Source: Caldichromatium japonicum | GTDB taxonomy: Bacteria > Pseudomonadota > Gammaproteobacteria > Chromatiales > Chromatiaceae | DNA: 64,000 nucleotides | Direction: 5' to 3' | Assembly (NCBI RefSeq): GCF_011290485.1 | Contig: NZ_CP048029.1 | Location: 2,552,501 to 2,616,500, forward strand | Shown here: piece by piece, positions 28,786-39,256 of the stretch | Layout of the letters: every line of letters starts with the position of its first letter | Numbering within the stretch: the stretch's first letter is position 1 | Program-made: the position numbers and the translations under genes | Notes under the pieces: model-generated | Told to the model about the DNA's origin: nothing | The model's input: the letters and a program-made list of their open reading frames with translations, nothing else | The model's database searches: none

Positions 28786-31700
28786 ACAGCGGTCTCATCG
28801 CCCTCTTCGTCCGCCACCGCCTGCTCGCCAATCTCCTGATGCTCGGGATCTGGCTCCTCGGCGCCTTGGCGCTTGTGCGCATGAACGTCCAATTCTTCCC
28901 GACCTTCGCCCTCGACATCATCGCCGTGCGTGTGGTCTGGAGCGGTGCCTCTGCCGAGGACGTCGAGAACGGGGTCATCATCCCCCTGGAGGAGCGGCTC
29001 AAGACCATCGATGGGCTGAAAAAACTCACCGCCACCGCTGCCCAGGGGATCGCGAGCATGACCCTGGAGCTCAAGGAGGGGACGGACCCTTTGCTGGCGC
29101 TCGATCAGGTGCGCCAGAGGGTAAACGAATTTCGTAACCTTCCAAAGGATGCCGAGACGCCGCAGATCTTTCGCGTCTCGCGCTATGAGCCGGTCGCGCG
29201 TCTCTTGGTCTCGGGTCCAGACCTTGAGACCCTGCGCCCTTGGGTCAGGCAATTTGAGCGCGAGCTTCTAGCGCATGGGATCGATCGGGTGGACATCTCG
29301 GGGCTGCCCGATGACCGGATCGCCATCCAGGTGCCCGCCGCGGCCCTCGAGACCCTGGGGCTTGCGCTCGACGGCATCGGCGAACAGGTGGGGCGACTCG
29401 CGCGCGACCTGCCGGCAGGGGTTGCGGGTGAGGCAGAGGGCGCGCGCGAGCTCCGTGGCCTCGAACAGCGGCGCGAGGCACTGGGCTTTCTGGATCTTCC
29501 CATCATCGCCGGCGACCGTACGCTGGTGCGTCTCGGGGATGTGGCGACCATCGTGCGCGAGGCCAGACCCACGAGCCTTGCCCTCTATTCGATCCCGGTG
29601 GGCCAAGACCCGATCCCCCTTGCCGACAAGCCCGTCACGGTTGAGCTCCTGCTTCAGCGCTCCGAGCAGGGCCATTCGCTGCGCGCGGCGCGGATCTTCG
29701 ACGATTGGCTTGCGGCCACCCGACCCACCCTGCCGTCCTCGATCGACCTTCGCGTCTTCGACACCCAGTGGCAGGTGATCGCCGACCGCATCAATCTCTT
29801 GGCCAAGAATGGCATTCAAGGCCTGGTCCTGGTCCTGACCCTGTTGTTTATCTTCCTGCCTGGGCGGGTGGCCTTTTGGGTGGCGATGGGCATCCCCACC
29901 GCCTATCTGGCGGCCTTGGCGCTCCTCTGGGGGCTGGGGGGCAGCATCAACATGATGAGCCTCTTCGGGCTGCTCCTGACGCTCGGCATCATCGACGACG
30001 ATGCCATCGTGGTTGGCGAATATGCCGAGATGCGCTTCAGCCAAGGGCTCGTCCCCGCCGAGGCGGCGATCCTGGGGGCGCAGCGGATGTTCTGGCCGAT
30101 CATGGCCTCGGGCCTGACCACCATCGCCGCTTTCCTGCCCCTGATGCTGGTCGGCGGGGTCATGGGCAATATCCTACGCGACATCCCCTTCGTTGCAATC
30201 ACCGTGCTCATCGCCTCCCTCCTCGAGGTCTTTCTGGTGATGCCCAATCACCTGCGCATGGCCTTCGAGCATCACCGGACGCTCAGCCTCCCGTGCTGGC
30301 GGGCGCGGGTCAATGACGCCCTTGACCGCTTCCGCGAGGGGGTCTATCGCCCGCTCTTGGTCTGGGCGCTCAGGTGGCGCGTTGTGACCTTAAGCCTCGT
30401 CCTCGCCCTGCTGCTCTTGGCCGTTGGCCTTCTGGTCGGCGGGCGGGTGCCCTTCGTCTTTTTTCCCACGCCCGAGTCGCAGCTCATCTTTGCCAATGTC
30501 ACCCTGGTTGCTGGCACACCGCGCCAACAGACCGCGGACTTTCTCGCCGAGCTCGAGCGCTCACTGATCGAGACCGAACGTGCTCTCGGCGGTCACCTGA
30601 TCGAATCGGCGGTCGCACGACTCGGGACTACGGTCATGGTCGAGGCGGGGGCTGCGCCCAGCGGCGATCAGCTCGCCTCGATCCTGGTCCAGCTCGTCCC
30701 CTCAGAAAAACGCAGTATCCGCAACGAGCGTTTCATCGCCACCTGGCGCGCCAAGACGCACCTGCCCCCGGGTCTCGAAAGCCTGGTGATCTCGGAGCAG
30801 CGCCCAGGGCCGCCGGGCCGGGACCTCACGGTACGTCTGGTCGGCGATGACCCCGAGCGCCTGAAGGCCGCAGCCCTGGGACTCGCCCAGAGCCTGGAGT
30901 CCGTCTCCGGGGTCTCGAACCTGGGCGATAACCTGCCTTTCGGTCGTGAGCAACTGATCTATCGCCTCACCCCCCAGGGCCTGGCCCTGGGCTTTACCAC
31001 CGAGTCGCTCGGACGCCAGTTGCGTGCCGCCTTCGACGGGTATCTCGTGCAACTGGTGCAGGTCGGGCAGGACGAACTCGAGGTGCGGGTACTTCTGCCG
31101 CGCGCCGAACGCGAACGCCTAGCGACCCTGGAACGCCTGCTGGTGCGCGCCCCCGATGGGCGCTTCGTGCCTTTGAGCACCGTCGCCTTCTGGGAGACGA
31201 GACGCGGATTCGAGGCCCTGCGTCATGCCAACGGCCGGCTGGCGGTCGAGGTGTCGGGCGATATCGATCGCGCGCTCAATACCCCAGACAATGTCCGCGC
31301 TGCCCTAGAGCGCGACCTCTTGCCCGAGCTCGTCGCCCGCTATGGGATCGAATACAGCTTCGAGGGACGCGCCGCCGACCAGCGCGAGACCTTGGGCGAC
31401 ATGCGGCTTGGGGTGCTCCTGGGGCTGGCGCTGATCTATATGATCCTGGCCGCAGTCTTCGGGAGCTGGGGCTGGCCGCTGGTGGTGATGACTGCCATCC
31501 CCTTCGGTCTGGTCGGTGCGCTCGTCGGTCACTGGCTGCTGGGACTGGACCTCACCATCCTCTCGCTCTTCGGGCTCTTTGGTCTCTCGGGGATCGTGGT
31601 CAACAATGCGATCATCCTGGTCAGCCTCTATCAGGAGCTTCGCGAATCTGGGATGCCGGTCGAAGAGGCCTTGGTGGAGGCCGCGGTCTCTCGGCTGCGC

Positions 31701-31904
31701 GCCATGTTGTTAACCTCGGTGACCACGGTCGTGGGACTCGGGCCGCTGATCTTCGAGAAGAGCCTCCAGGCGCAGTTCCTGATCCCCATGGCCGTCTCAC
31801 TCGCCTTCGGTGTCGGCTTTGCCACCGTCTTGGTCTTGATCTTTACCCCCGCCCTCTTGTCGCTGCATGAGGATCTCCAGGCGCGGCTGCGGCGGTGGGT
31901 GTAG
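28782..31904 (+). CDS. RND-family efflux pump permease (AcrB-like)
   Basis: A 1040-residue inner-membrane proton-driven exporter with 12 transmembrane helices and two large periplasmic loops. Seen: NSGLIALFVRHRLLANLLMLGIWLLG at helix 1, FPTFALDIIAVRVVWSGASAEDVE, GIIDDDAIVVGEYAEMR (helix 4 acidic relay residues) and FGLFGLSGIVVNNAIILV (second-half counterpart). The sequence is closest in feel to the HAE-type pumps without a known drug link. The start at 28782 overlaps the adaptor stop. No TolC-type gene is adjacent. Confidence 0.9.
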   Translation: MNSGLIALFVRHRLLANLLMLGIWLLGALALVRMNVQFFPTFALDIIAVRVVWSGASAEDVENGVIIPLEERLKTIDGLKKLTATAAQGIASMTLELKEGTDPLLALDQVRQRVNEFRNLPKDAETPQIFRVSRYEPVARLLVSGPDLETLRPWVRQFERELLAHGIDRVDISGLPDDRIAIQVPAAALETLGLALDGIGEQVGRLARDLPAGVAGEAEGARELRGLEQRREALGFLDLPIIAGDRTLVRLGDVATIVREARPTSLALYSIPVGQDPIPLADKPVTVELLLQRSEQGHSLRAARIFDDWLAATRPTLPSSIDLRVFDTQWQVIADRINLLAKNGIQGLVLVLTLLFIFLPGRVAFWVAMGIPTAYLAALALLWGLGGSINMMSLFGLLLTLGIIDDDAIVVGEYAEMRFSQGLVPAEAAILGAQRMFWPIMASGLTTIAAFLPLMLVGGVMGNILRDIPFVAITVLIASLLEVFLVMPNHLRMAFEHHRTLSLPCWRARVNDALDRFREGVYRPLLVWALRWRVVTLSLVLALLLLAVGLLVGGRVPFVFFPTPESQLIFANVTLVAGTPRQQTADFLAELERSLIETERALGGHLIESAVARLGTTVMVEAGAAPSGDQLASILVQLVPSEKRSIRNERFIATWRAKTHLPPGLESLVISEQRPGPPGRDLTVRLVGDDPERLKAAALGLAQSLESVSGVSNLGDNLPFGREQLIYRLTPQGLALGFTTESLGRQLRAAFDGYLVQLVQVGQDELEVRVLLPRAERERLATLERLLVRAPDGRFVPLSTVAFWETRRGFEALRHANGRLAVEVSGDIDRALNTPDNVRAALERDLLPELVARYGIEYSFEGRAADQRETLGDMRLGVLLGLALIYMILAAVFGSWGWPLVVMTAIPFGLVGALVGHWLLGLDLTILSLFGLFGLSGIVVNNAIILVSLYQELRESGMPVEEALVEAAVSRLRAMLLTSVTTVVGLGPLIFEKSLQAQFLIPMAVSLAFGVGFATVLVLIFTPALLSLHEDLQARLRRWV

Positions 31905-31920
31905 GGGGGAGAACGCCCAT

Positions 31921-31936
31921 GCCCAACCGGTTGGGC
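31921..31936. repeat. 16-bp palindrome between convergent genes
   Basis: GCCCAACCGGTTGGGC is a perfect palindrome 16 bases after the RND stop and 25 before the recG stop. It lacks a T-run, so it is only a possible weak bidirectional terminator. Confidence 0.45.
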
Positions 31937-31961
31937 GGGGGCAACCTGGCAGTTGTCCAGC

Positions 31962-34076
31962 CTACACCCCCCCATCATGCTCTCGTTCGCCGAGCCAACG
32001 GTCGATCAGGGGTGTGACGAATTCTGGGTAGCGATCCAGGAGCACATCGGCGGCGCGTTGGGCGGGGGCAACCAGGGGTTGGTCGCGCAAGGGCTGGGCA
32101 ATACGCAGTTGCAGGACACCGCTCTGGCGTGTCCCCAAGACCTCGCCGGCGCCGCGCATGGCAAGATCCCGTTCGGCGATGGCAAAGCCGTCGGTGAGGT
32201 TGCGGATGATCGCCAGGCGCTCGCGCGCGATCTCGGATAAGGGCGGGTGATAGAGAAGCAGGCAATAGCTCTCGACCGCGCCGCGTCCGACCCGACCACG
32301 CAGTTGATGGAGCTGGGCAAGCCCCAGGCGCTCGGGGTTTTCGATGATCATCAGGCTTGCATTGGGGATATCGACCCCGACCTCGATCACCGTGGTCGCC
32401 ACCAAGAGATCCAGCCGCCCGGCGGCAAACTCGCCCATCACCGCATCGCGCTCCTGGGCCTTGAGCCTGCCGTGCACCAGACCCGCTCGCACGCCTTGCA
32501 GACGCGCCTGGAGTTCGCGCGCCGTCTCCTCGGCGGCTTGACACTCCAGGACCTCGGACTCCTCGATCAGGGTGCAAACCCAATAGGCCTGGCGCCCTGA
32601 GAGACAGGCAAGCCGCACCCGCTCGATGACCTCGTCGCGTCGGGTATCCGGGACGGCGCGGGTGATGACCGGTGTGCGGCCTGGAGGCCGTTCGTCGATC
32701 ACCGACAGGTCCAGATCCGCATAGAGTGTCATGGCAAGCGAGCGTGGGATCGGGGTCGCGGTCATGATGAGCTGATGGGGATGCAGGCCCTGGGTGCGTC
32801 CCTTCTCGCGCAGCTTGAGCCGCTGATGAACCCCGAAGCGGTGCTGTTCGTCGATAATGATGAGCCCAAGCCCGCGAAAGACGACGTCCTCCTGGATCAG
32901 GGCGTGGGTACCGACGACGATCTGGGCCTCGCCCGAGGCGATGGCCTGTCGTCGGGCTTCGCGCTCGCGCCCCTTGTGGCGTCCAGCGAGCAACACAGGC
33001 GCTATCCCCAAGGGTGCCAGCCATTGACTGAGATTGCGCTGATGCTGTTCGGCGAGTAGCTCGGTCGGTGCCATGAGCGCCGCCTGATGGCCAGATTCGA
33101 CCACTTGCAAGGCAGCCAGCGCAGCCAAGATGGTCTTGCCCGAGCCCACATCGCCTTGCAACAAGCGGCGCATCGGGCGAGGTTGTTTGAGATCGGCGCT
33201 GATCTCGGCGATGACGCGCTCCTGGGCCGCGGTCAATTGGAAGGGGAGGCTTGCGCGCAGGCCACCGACCAGGCGGCCATCGCCTACCAAAACAGGTGCA
33301 GCCAGGGTGTGGGCAGCGCGGCGCAGCCGGCGTAGGCTGGCTTGCTGGGCGACCAGCTCTTCAAAGGCAAGCCGCCTGATCGCCGGATGCCGACCCTCGG
33401 CCAGCTCGGCGAGTGGCGTGCCTAGGGAGGGGCGATGGATGAATTTCAGGGCATCGTTGAGCCCGGGCAGACCCAGAGGCGCCAAGACCTCGGGCGGCAA
33501 GAGCTCAGCAAGCGGCCATCTCTCCAAGAGGACGAGGGCCTGCTCGGTCAACGCCCACCACTGGCGTTGGGATAGGCCCTCGGTCGAGGGATAGACGGGG
33601 GTGAGATGCGCGCTCAAAGGGGAGGGATCGCCGCGCTGGAAGCGATATTCGGGATGGATCATCTCGAGCGACTGCGGCCCTTGGCGCACCTCACCATAAC
33701 AATAGAGCCGCTCGCCGGGGCGGAAGGCGGCTGCCTGTTGTGCCGAAAAGTGGAAAAACCGCAGCAACAGCCCCTGGCCGAAGGCCATCTCGCCGGTTGG
33801 CAGATCGACCGGACCCAGCCAAACCTTGAGCGAGCGCCTGCGCCCAGCGCTGATCCCAGCATCTAAGACCTGACCCTCGACCCAGGTCTCGATCCCCGGG
33901 CACAGTGCGGCCAAGGGGGAGAGCCGACTGCGGTCCTGATAGCGCAGCGGCAGATGAAACAAGAGGTCCTGGACCGTGCGGATGCCGAGGCGCAGCAGGC
34001 GCTCGGCGACCCTGGGTCCGGCCCCTTTGAGTGAGTTGACCGGGCGTTGATCTAAGGGGCTATCGATGGCTGACAC
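31962..34076 (-). CDS. recG: ATP-dependent DNA helicase RecG
   Basis: Branch-migration helicase that regresses stalled forks and processes Holliday junctions. N-terminal wedge/OB domain with LKGAGPRVAERLLRLGIRTVQDLLFHLPLRYQDR, Walker A GDVGSGKT, the DEXH-type box IIIDEQHRFG, TATPIPRSLAM (motif III), and the C-terminal helicase block TTVIEVGVDIPNAS followed by QLRGRVGRG. At 704 residues it is full length. ridA and mltB lie upstream on the same strand. Confidence 0.96.
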   Translation of the reverse strand: MSAIDSPLDQRPVNSLKGAGPRVAERLLRLGIRTVQDLLFHLPLRYQDRSRLSPLAALCPGIETWVEGQVLDAGISAGRRRSLKVWLGPVDLPTGEMAFGQGLLLRFFHFSAQQAAAFRPGERLYCYGEVRQGPQSLEMIHPEYRFQRGDPSPLSAHLTPVYPSTEGLSQRQWWALTEQALVLLERWPLAELLPPEVLAPLGLPGLNDALKFIHRPSLGTPLAELAEGRHPAIRRLAFEELVAQQASLRRLRRAAHTLAAPVLVGDGRLVGGLRASLPFQLTAAQERVIAEISADLKQPRPMRRLLQGDVGSGKTILAALAALQVVESGHQAALMAPTELLAEQHQRNLSQWLAPLGIAPVLLAGRHKGREREARRQAIASGEAQIVVGTHALIQEDVVFRGLGLIIIDEQHRFGVHQRLKLREKGRTQGLHPHQLIMTATPIPRSLAMTLYADLDLSVIDERPPGRTPVITRAVPDTRRDEVIERVRLACLSGRQAYWVCTLIEESEVLECQAAEETARELQARLQGVRAGLVHGRLKAQERDAVMGEFAAGRLDLLVATTVIEVGVDIPNASLMIIENPERLGLAQLHQLRGRVGRGAVESYCLLLYHPPLSEIARERLAIIRNLTDGFAIAERDLAMRGAGEVLGTRQSGVLQLRIAQPLRDQPLVAPAQRAADVLLDRYPEFVTPLIDRWLGEREHDGGV

Positions 34077-34087
34077 ATAGACACTTG

Positions 34088-34112
34088 GTCATTCCGGCAA
34101 AGGCCGACATCC
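34088..34112. repeat. Diverged dispersed repeat (VIPAQAG type)
   Basis: The plus-strand segment from GTCATTCCGGCAAAGGCCGA onward parallels GTCATTCCGGCGCAAGCCGG at 16843-16867 (minus). It lies in the recG-mltB gap. A few mismatches suggest an old copy. Confidence 0.45.
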
Positions 34113-34155
34113 TGCCTCGTGGGGAGCGCGCTCTGCACCCTGCTTGGACTTAAGA

Positions 34156-34177
34156 AGGTATGCATTGTTCATCCTAC
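34156..34177. repeat. Short palindromic repeat, copy 1
   Basis: AGGTATGCATTGTTCATCCTAC is an imperfect member of the GTAGGGT-GCRY...-ACCCTAC palindrome family seen seven times between 34.1 and 40.4 kb. It contains the mltB stop codon at its right edge. Confidence 0.5.
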
Positions 34178-35217
34178 GCCCCGATCTGCTTGGCCCGCCG
34201 TGCCCGAATCGCCTGGGCGAGCTGATGGACGGCCATTGCATAATAGACGCTGCGGTTATAACGGGTGATGACCCGGAAGTTTTCAAACCCCAGCCAGTAT
34301 TCATTCCCGCCTTCGGCATCGAGCCGAAGCAGATTAACCGGCTCGCTAGACCTCACCGGACGCGCTGGGACAATGCCCGCCTGGGCGAGCGCAGCGAGGC
34401 TGTGGCGGCTATCTAGACCGCTCTCCAAGGCGCGGGCACGGGTCAGCGACTGCACCTCTGCCGGCACTGCGACCACCCCACTCCGCCGCCAGCCGTTTTG
34501 CGCAAAATAATGGGCCACACTGCCGATGGCATCGATCGGGTCCCAGAGGTTGCGATGCCCATCGCCGTTGAAATCGACTGCGTAGCGCCTGAAGCTCGAT
34601 GGCATGAACTGACCCAGGCCCATCGCCCCGGCGAACGAACCGCGCGGGGCATAGGGGTCGAGCCCCTCTTCCCGCACCATGAGGAGATAGTGTTCGAGCT
34701 CTTGGCTGAAATAGTCGGCCCGGCGGGGATAGGCAAATGCCAGGGTGGCGAGTGCATCGATGATGCGGGTCTTGCCCAGGACCTGACCATAGCGGGTCTC
34801 GACCCCGATGATGGCGAGGATATATTCCGCCGGTACCCCGTAGCGCGACTCGGCGCGGGCAAGGGCCCCTGCATGGCGTTCCCCAAAGTCGGCACCGGCA
34901 GCGATCACCGTCTCATTGACAAACTTGGCACGATAGCGGGTCCAGGCACCGCTCGCTCCAAGGGTGCGCGGGGCCTGGCGGTCCATGAGCTCGATGACCG
35001 AGGGCTGATAGCGGGCGCCGGCGAGGATCGCTCGGGTCTGCTCGGGGGTAAATCCGTGGCGGCGCATGCGTTCGACAAAGGGCGCAAACCCAGGGGAGCG
35101 GGTCAGGTCGCTGACACTCGAACTGCCAGGACTTGCGGGTGGCGGGGGCTTCGGCGGCTCGCGCTGCGGGGCGCTGCTGCAACCGGCGAGCGCCGAAAGC
35201 AACAGTAGGGTACGCAC
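34174..35217 (-). CDS. mltB: Lytic murein transglycosylase B (lipoprotein)
   Basis: Cleaves peptidoglycan glycan strands to 1,6-anhydromuropeptides at the outer membrane. A lipoprotein signal (TLLLLSALAGCSS, lipobox L-A-G-C) starts just after the chosen GTG at 35217. The enzyme core has RYGVPAEYILAIIGVETRYGQVLG with the catalytic Glu, RADYFSQELEHYLL, GSFAGAMGLGQFMPSSFRRYAVDFNGDGHRNLWDP and WLGFENFRVITRYNRSVYYAMAV. The GTG falls inside a perfect palindrome. An in-frame ATG at 35325 overlaps the ridA stop (ATGA) but would put 48 residues before the lipid Cys, which is unusual. About 347 residues from the GTG. Confidence 0.88.
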   Translation of the reverse strand: MRTLLLLSALAGCSSAPQREPPKPPPPASPGSSSVSDLTRSPGFAPFVERMRRHGFTPEQTRAILAGARYQPSVIELMDRQAPRTLGASGAWTRYRAKFVNETVIAAGADFGERHAGALARAESRYGVPAEYILAIIGVETRYGQVLGKTRIIDALATLAFAYPRRADYFSQELEHYLLMVREEGLDPYAPRGSFAGAMGLGQFMPSSFRRYAVDFNGDGHRNLWDPIDAIGSVAHYFAQNGWRRSGVVAVPAEVQSLTRARALESGLDSRHSLAALAQAGIVPARPVRSSEPVNLLRLDAEGGNEYWLGFENFRVITRYNRSVYYAMAVHQLAQAIRARRAKQIGA

Positions 35218-35229
35218 TGCGTACCCTAC
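35205..35229. repeat. Short palindromic repeat, copy 2 (perfect)
   Basis: Arms GTAGGGTACGCA and TGCGTACCCTAC are exact reverse complements around one central base. It supplies the likely GTG start and first codons of mltB. Confidence 0.85.
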
Positions 35230-35247
35230 GGGGATGCCCTTCAGTGC

Positions 35248-35272
35248 TAGAGGGTGCGCGATACACACCCTA
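35248..35272. repeat. Short palindromic repeat, copy 3 (imperfect)
   Basis: TAGAGGGTGCGCGATACACA followed by CCCTA is a degenerate member of the same family, 18 bases upstream (minus sense) of copy 2. Confidence 0.55.
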
Positions 35273-35321
35273 CGCCCGAGTGCGGGCCGAAGACCCCAGC
35301 CAGACATCACCTGACCCCGGC

Positions 35322-35702
35322 TCATTCTAAGGCCAGCACGGCATCCATCTCTATCCGTGCCCCGCGCGGCAGGGCCGCCACCCCAACCGCTGCCCGTGCC
35401 GGATAGGGCTCCTGGAAATAATCGGCCATGATCTGATTGACCAGGGCGAAATCGTTGAGATCAAGCAAAAACACATTAAGCTTGACAATGTCCTTGAGGT
35501 CCCCCCCCGCCGCCTGCGCCACAGCGCGCAGGTTCTCAAAGACCCTTTTGATCTGGGCAGCCATGTCGCCCTCGATCAGCTCCATGGTCTCGGGGACCAG
35601 GGGGATCTGACCCGAGAGATAGACGGTATTGCCGATGCGCACGGCCTGCGAATAGGTACCGATGGCGCGCGGTGCCCGGTCGGTGCAGATGATCTGTTTC
35701 AT
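35322..35702 (-). CDS. ridA: RidA family enamine/imine deaminase
   Basis: Removes reactive enamine/imine by-products of PLP enzymes. 126 residues from the ATG at 35702 ([21 protein letters not shown]). Family blocks [51 protein letters not shown] and [25 protein letters not shown] carry the conserved Arg of the active site. Usually follows spoT and precedes recG; here mltB is inserted between ridA and recG. Confidence 0.95.
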   Translation of the reverse strand: MKQIICTDRAPRAIGTYSQAVRIGNTVYLSGQIPLVPETMELIEGDMAAQIKRVFENLRAVAQAAGGDLKDIVKLNVFLLDLNDFALVNQIMADYFQEPYPARAAVGVAALPRGARIEMDAVLALE

Positions 35703-35736
35703 GACTGAAATCGCGCTGATCGCCCTCAAAGGGCGT

Positions 35737-35742
35737 TATAAT
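35737..35742 (+). promoter_or_regulatory. Possible -10 box for purC
   Basis: A perfect TATAAT lies 31 bases before the purC start, between divergent ridA and purC. The -35 region is poor, and a small CCCT-CAAA-AGGG hairpin overlaps the left side, so activator or other control is possible. Confidence 0.45.
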
Positions 35743-35772
35743 CGCAGCTACATCACCCCTGGATCAACCCAG

Positions 35773-36660
35773 ATGTCCGCATTGTATCAAGCTAATCTGT
35801 CGGGATTTGAACTCATCGGGCGCGGCAAGGTCCGCGATCTCTATCGGATCGACGATGAGCATCTGCTCTTTGTCACCACCGATCGCCTGTCCGCCTTCGA
35901 TGTGATCTTGCCCCAGCCCATCCCCGGCAAGGGGGAGGTCTTGGCGCGTCTGTCGCGCTTCTGGTTTGGGCGCACCCAGGACCTCGTGCCCAATCATCTC
36001 GTCCAGGTCCCAGTGGCGGCGGTCGTCCAAGACCCGGAGCTTATAGCCGAGCTCGGCGATCGCGCCCTGGTGGTCAAGCGCCTCACACCCCTGCCAGTGG
36101 AGGCGATCGTCCGCGGCTATCTGATCGGTTCGGGCTGGAAGGACTATCAGGCGACAGGTGCAGTCTGCGGGATCGCCTTGCCCGAGGGCCTACGGCTTGC
36201 TGAGAGGCTCCCCGAGCCGATCTTCACCCCTTCGACCAAGGCGGCGGTGGGTGCCCACGACGAAAACATCCCCTTCGCCGAGGTGGTGAGGCTTTTAGGG
36301 TCTGAGCTTGCAGCCGAGGTGCGCGACCTGAGCCTGGCGATCTATCGGCGTTGCGCCGACTATGCCCGCGAGCGGGGGATCATCATCGCGGATACCAAGT
36401 TCGAATTTGGGCTGGATGAGTCAGGGCGGCTGCACCTCATCGACGAGGTGCTGACCCCAGACTCTTCGCGTTTTTGGCCTACGGATCAATATCAGATCGG
36501 GATCAGCCCGCCGAGCTTCGACAAACAGTTCGTGCGCGATTATCTCGAGTCCATCGGCTGGGACAAGCGCCCGCCTGCGCCCGTACTTCCCGATGAGATC
36601 ATCGCCCGCACCGCTGCCAAATATCGCGAGGCCGAGCAGCGGCTGACGATCAAAATCTAA
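35773..36660 (+). CDS. purC: Phosphoribosylaminoimidazole-succinocarboxamide synthase
   Basis: Purine-synthesis enzyme joining CAIR and aspartate to SAICAR. Seen: [100 protein letters not shown]. 295 residues from the ATG at 35773; the longer open frame overlaps ridA and is not used. This is the long form related to the yeast-type enzyme. Confidence 0.95.
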   Translation: MSALYQANLSGFELIGRGKVRDLYRIDDEHLLFVTTDRLSAFDVILPQPIPGKGEVLARLSRFWFGRTQDLVPNHLVQVPVAAVVQDPELIAELGDRALVVKRLTPLPVEAIVRGYLIGSGWKDYQATGAVCGIALPEGLRLAERLPEPIFTPSTKAAVGAHDENIPFAEVVRLLGSELAAEVRDLSLAIYRRCADYARERGIIIADTKFEFGLDESGRLHLIDEVLTPDSSRFWPTDQYQIGISPPSFDKQFVRDYLESIGWDKRPPAPVLPDEIIARTAAKYREAEQRLTIKI

Positions 36661-36665
36661 GCCTA

Positions 36666-36689
36666 TAGGGTACGCACTGCGTCCCCTAC
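36666..36689. repeat. Short palindromic repeat, copy 4
   Basis: TAGGGTACGCACTGCGTCCC followed by CTAC differs from copy 2 at one interior base. It lies in the purC-sulP gap, 6 bases after the purC stop. Confidence 0.75.
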
Positions 36690-36708
36690 TACACACCTTC
36701 ATTCTGTG

Positions 36709-38556
36709 ATGTACCGTCTGCAATCCCTTTATCACGACCTGCGCGTCGATCCTGTCAAGACCCTGGGCCGCGCCTTACAGTCGCTCGATTGGTCCTGGAC
36801 CAGACCTTATCAAACCTGGCTGCCGCAGGTGAGGGGGCGGGATCTACGCGCCGATCTCATCGCCGGATTGACGGGGGCGATCGTCGTCCTGCCTCAGGGC
36901 GTGGCCTTTGCCACCATCGCCGGCATGCCGCCCGAATACGGGCTTTATGCCGGCATGATCCCGGCGATCATCGCTGCCTGGTTCGGCTCGTCGCGCCATC
37001 TGGTCTCGGGCCCCACCACAGCCGCATCTGTAGTGCTCTTTTCGGCGCTCTCACTGCTCGCTGTCCCCGGCAGCCCGGACTATGTGACCCTTGCCCTGAC
37101 CCTGACCTTTATGGTCGGAGTGATCGAGCTTGCCCTAGGCCTGGCGCGGATGGGGGCACTCGTCAATTTCATCTCGCACTCGGTGGTGGTGGGATTCACC
37201 GCTGCTGCCGCGGTCCTGATCGCCGCCAAACAGCTCAAGCACTTCTTCGGGATCGAGATGGATGCGAGCGGACACCTCCATGAGCTCCTCTGGCGGTTTA
37301 CCCTCCATCTACCCGGGCTCAATCCGGCGGCTACCCTGGTGGGTTTGATCACCCTCGGGATCGGGATCGCCTGCCGGCGCTGGCTGCCGCAGGTCCCTTA
37401 TATGATCGTCGCCATCCTCGGCGGCAGCCTCGCCGCCTTCTGGCTCAACAACTGGCTGGGTCCGGAAACGACGCGGATCGCGTCCGTCGGCGCCCTGCCC
37501 GCCCAGTTCCCGCCGCTTTCTGCGCCTTCCTTGAGCCTGGATCACATCCGCGAGCTGGCGCCTGCGGCCCTGGCGGTCACCCTGTTTGCCCTGACCGAGG
37601 CGGTCTCGATCGCCCGTGCGCTCGCCGCACGCGGGGGCTACCGGATCGACGGCAATCAGGAGTTCATCGCCCAGGGGCTGTCCAATATCGCGGGGTCGTT
37701 CTTTTCGGCCTATGTCGCCACCGGCTCGTTCAACCGCAGCGGGGTCAACTATGAAGCAGGGGCGCGCACGCCCCTGGCCGCGATCTTCGCCGCCCTGTTT
37801 CTCATGGTGGTCGTGCTCTTGGTCGCCCCCTATGCGGGCTATCTCCCCAAGGCGGCCATGGCGGGGGTTTTGTTTTTGGTTGCCTGGGGACTGATCGATC
37901 GCGATGAGATCCGCCACATCCTGCATTCATCCAGGCGTGAGACCGCGGTCTTGGCGGTGACCTTTTTCTCGGCGCTGTTTCTGGACCTTGAGTTTGCGAT
38001 CTTCGCCGGCGTATTGTTGTCCTTGGTGCTCTATCTCGAACGCACCTCGAAGCCGCGCATCGTCACCCTCGCCCCCGACCCCCGTCTGCCCCAACACGCC
38101 TTCTCCAGCGACCCCGAGCTTGCGCAATGCCCGCAGCTTCGCTTCGTGCGCATCGACGGCTCGCTGTTTTTCGGGTCTGTGGCCCATGTCGAGCAGTATT
38201 TCGACTGGCTGCGCACGACCTACCCCGAACAGAGACACATCGCCCTGATCGCCAATGGCATCAATTTCGTCGATCTCCAGGGCGGTCAGACCTTAGCCGC
38301 CGAGGCCGAACGCCGGCGGGCAGCAGGTGGAGGGATCTATCTCATCAATGTCAAACAGGGACTGTGGGAGTCGCTCGATCAGTTCGGCTATCTGGAGGAC
38401 GACGCGCTGCGCAATGTCTTTCAATCCAAGACCGCGGCGATCCGCGCCATCTATCAAAAGCTCGACAAGGGGGTCTGCAAGACCTGCGAGCGGCGGATCT
38501 TTCTGGAGTGCAACGAGGGGGCCCATGCCCCTCTCCACCCGCCTGCAGATCCCTAG
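36709..38556 (+). CDS. SulP-family anion transporter with STAS domain
   Basis: A 615-residue inner-membrane permease of the SLC26/SulP family, which moves sulfate, bicarbonate or other anions. Signature PQGVAFATIAGMPPEYGLYAGMIPAIIAAWFGSSRHLVSGPTTAAS near residues 65-110, then about 12 helices with TEAVSIARALA and GNQEFIAQGLSNIAGSFFSAYVATGSFNRSGVNYEAGART. A C-terminal STAS domain (about 470-580; LRFVRIDGSLFFGSVAHVEQ) is followed by a Cys-containing tail (CKTCERRIFLEC). In a phototrophic autotroph, bicarbonate or sulfate are both plausible; substrate unknown. murU starts on the base after its stop. Confidence 0.9.
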   Translation: MYRLQSLYHDLRVDPVKTLGRALQSLDWSWTRPYQTWLPQVRGRDLRADLIAGLTGAIVVLPQGVAFATIAGMPPEYGLYAGMIPAIIAAWFGSSRHLVSGPTTAASVVLFSALSLLAVPGSPDYVTLALTLTFMVGVIELALGLARMGALVNFISHSVVVGFTAAAAVLIAAKQLKHFFGIEMDASGHLHELLWRFTLHLPGLNPAATLVGLITLGIGIACRRWLPQVPYMIVAILGGSLAAFWLNNWLGPETTRIASVGALPAQFPPLSAPSLSLDHIRELAPAALAVTLFALTEAVSIARALAARGGYRIDGNQEFIAQGLSNIAGSFFSAYVATGSFNRSGVNYEAGARTPLAAIFAALFLMVVVLLVAPYAGYLPKAAMAGVLFLVAWGLIDRDEIRHILHSSRRETAVLAVTFFSALFLDLEFAIFAGVLLSLVLYLERTSKPRIVTLAPDPRLPQHAFSSDPELAQCPQLRFVRIDGSLFFGSVAHVEQYFDWLRTTYPEQRHIALIANGINFVDLQGGQTLAAEAERRRAAGGGIYLINVKQGLWESLDQFGYLEDDALRNVFQSKTAAIRAIYQKLDKGVCKTCERRIFLECNEGAHAPLHPPADP

Positions 38557-39228
<672 letters not shown>

Positions 39229-39231
<3 letters not shown>

Positions 39232-39250
39232 GGCACGCGCTATGCACCCT
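39229..39250. repeat. Short palindromic repeat, copy 5
   Basis: TAGGGCACGCGCTATGCACC followed by CT lies at the murU stop codon, between murU and convergent lipA. One of the diverged members of the family. Confidence 0.6.
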
Positions 39251-39256
39251 GCAGGA

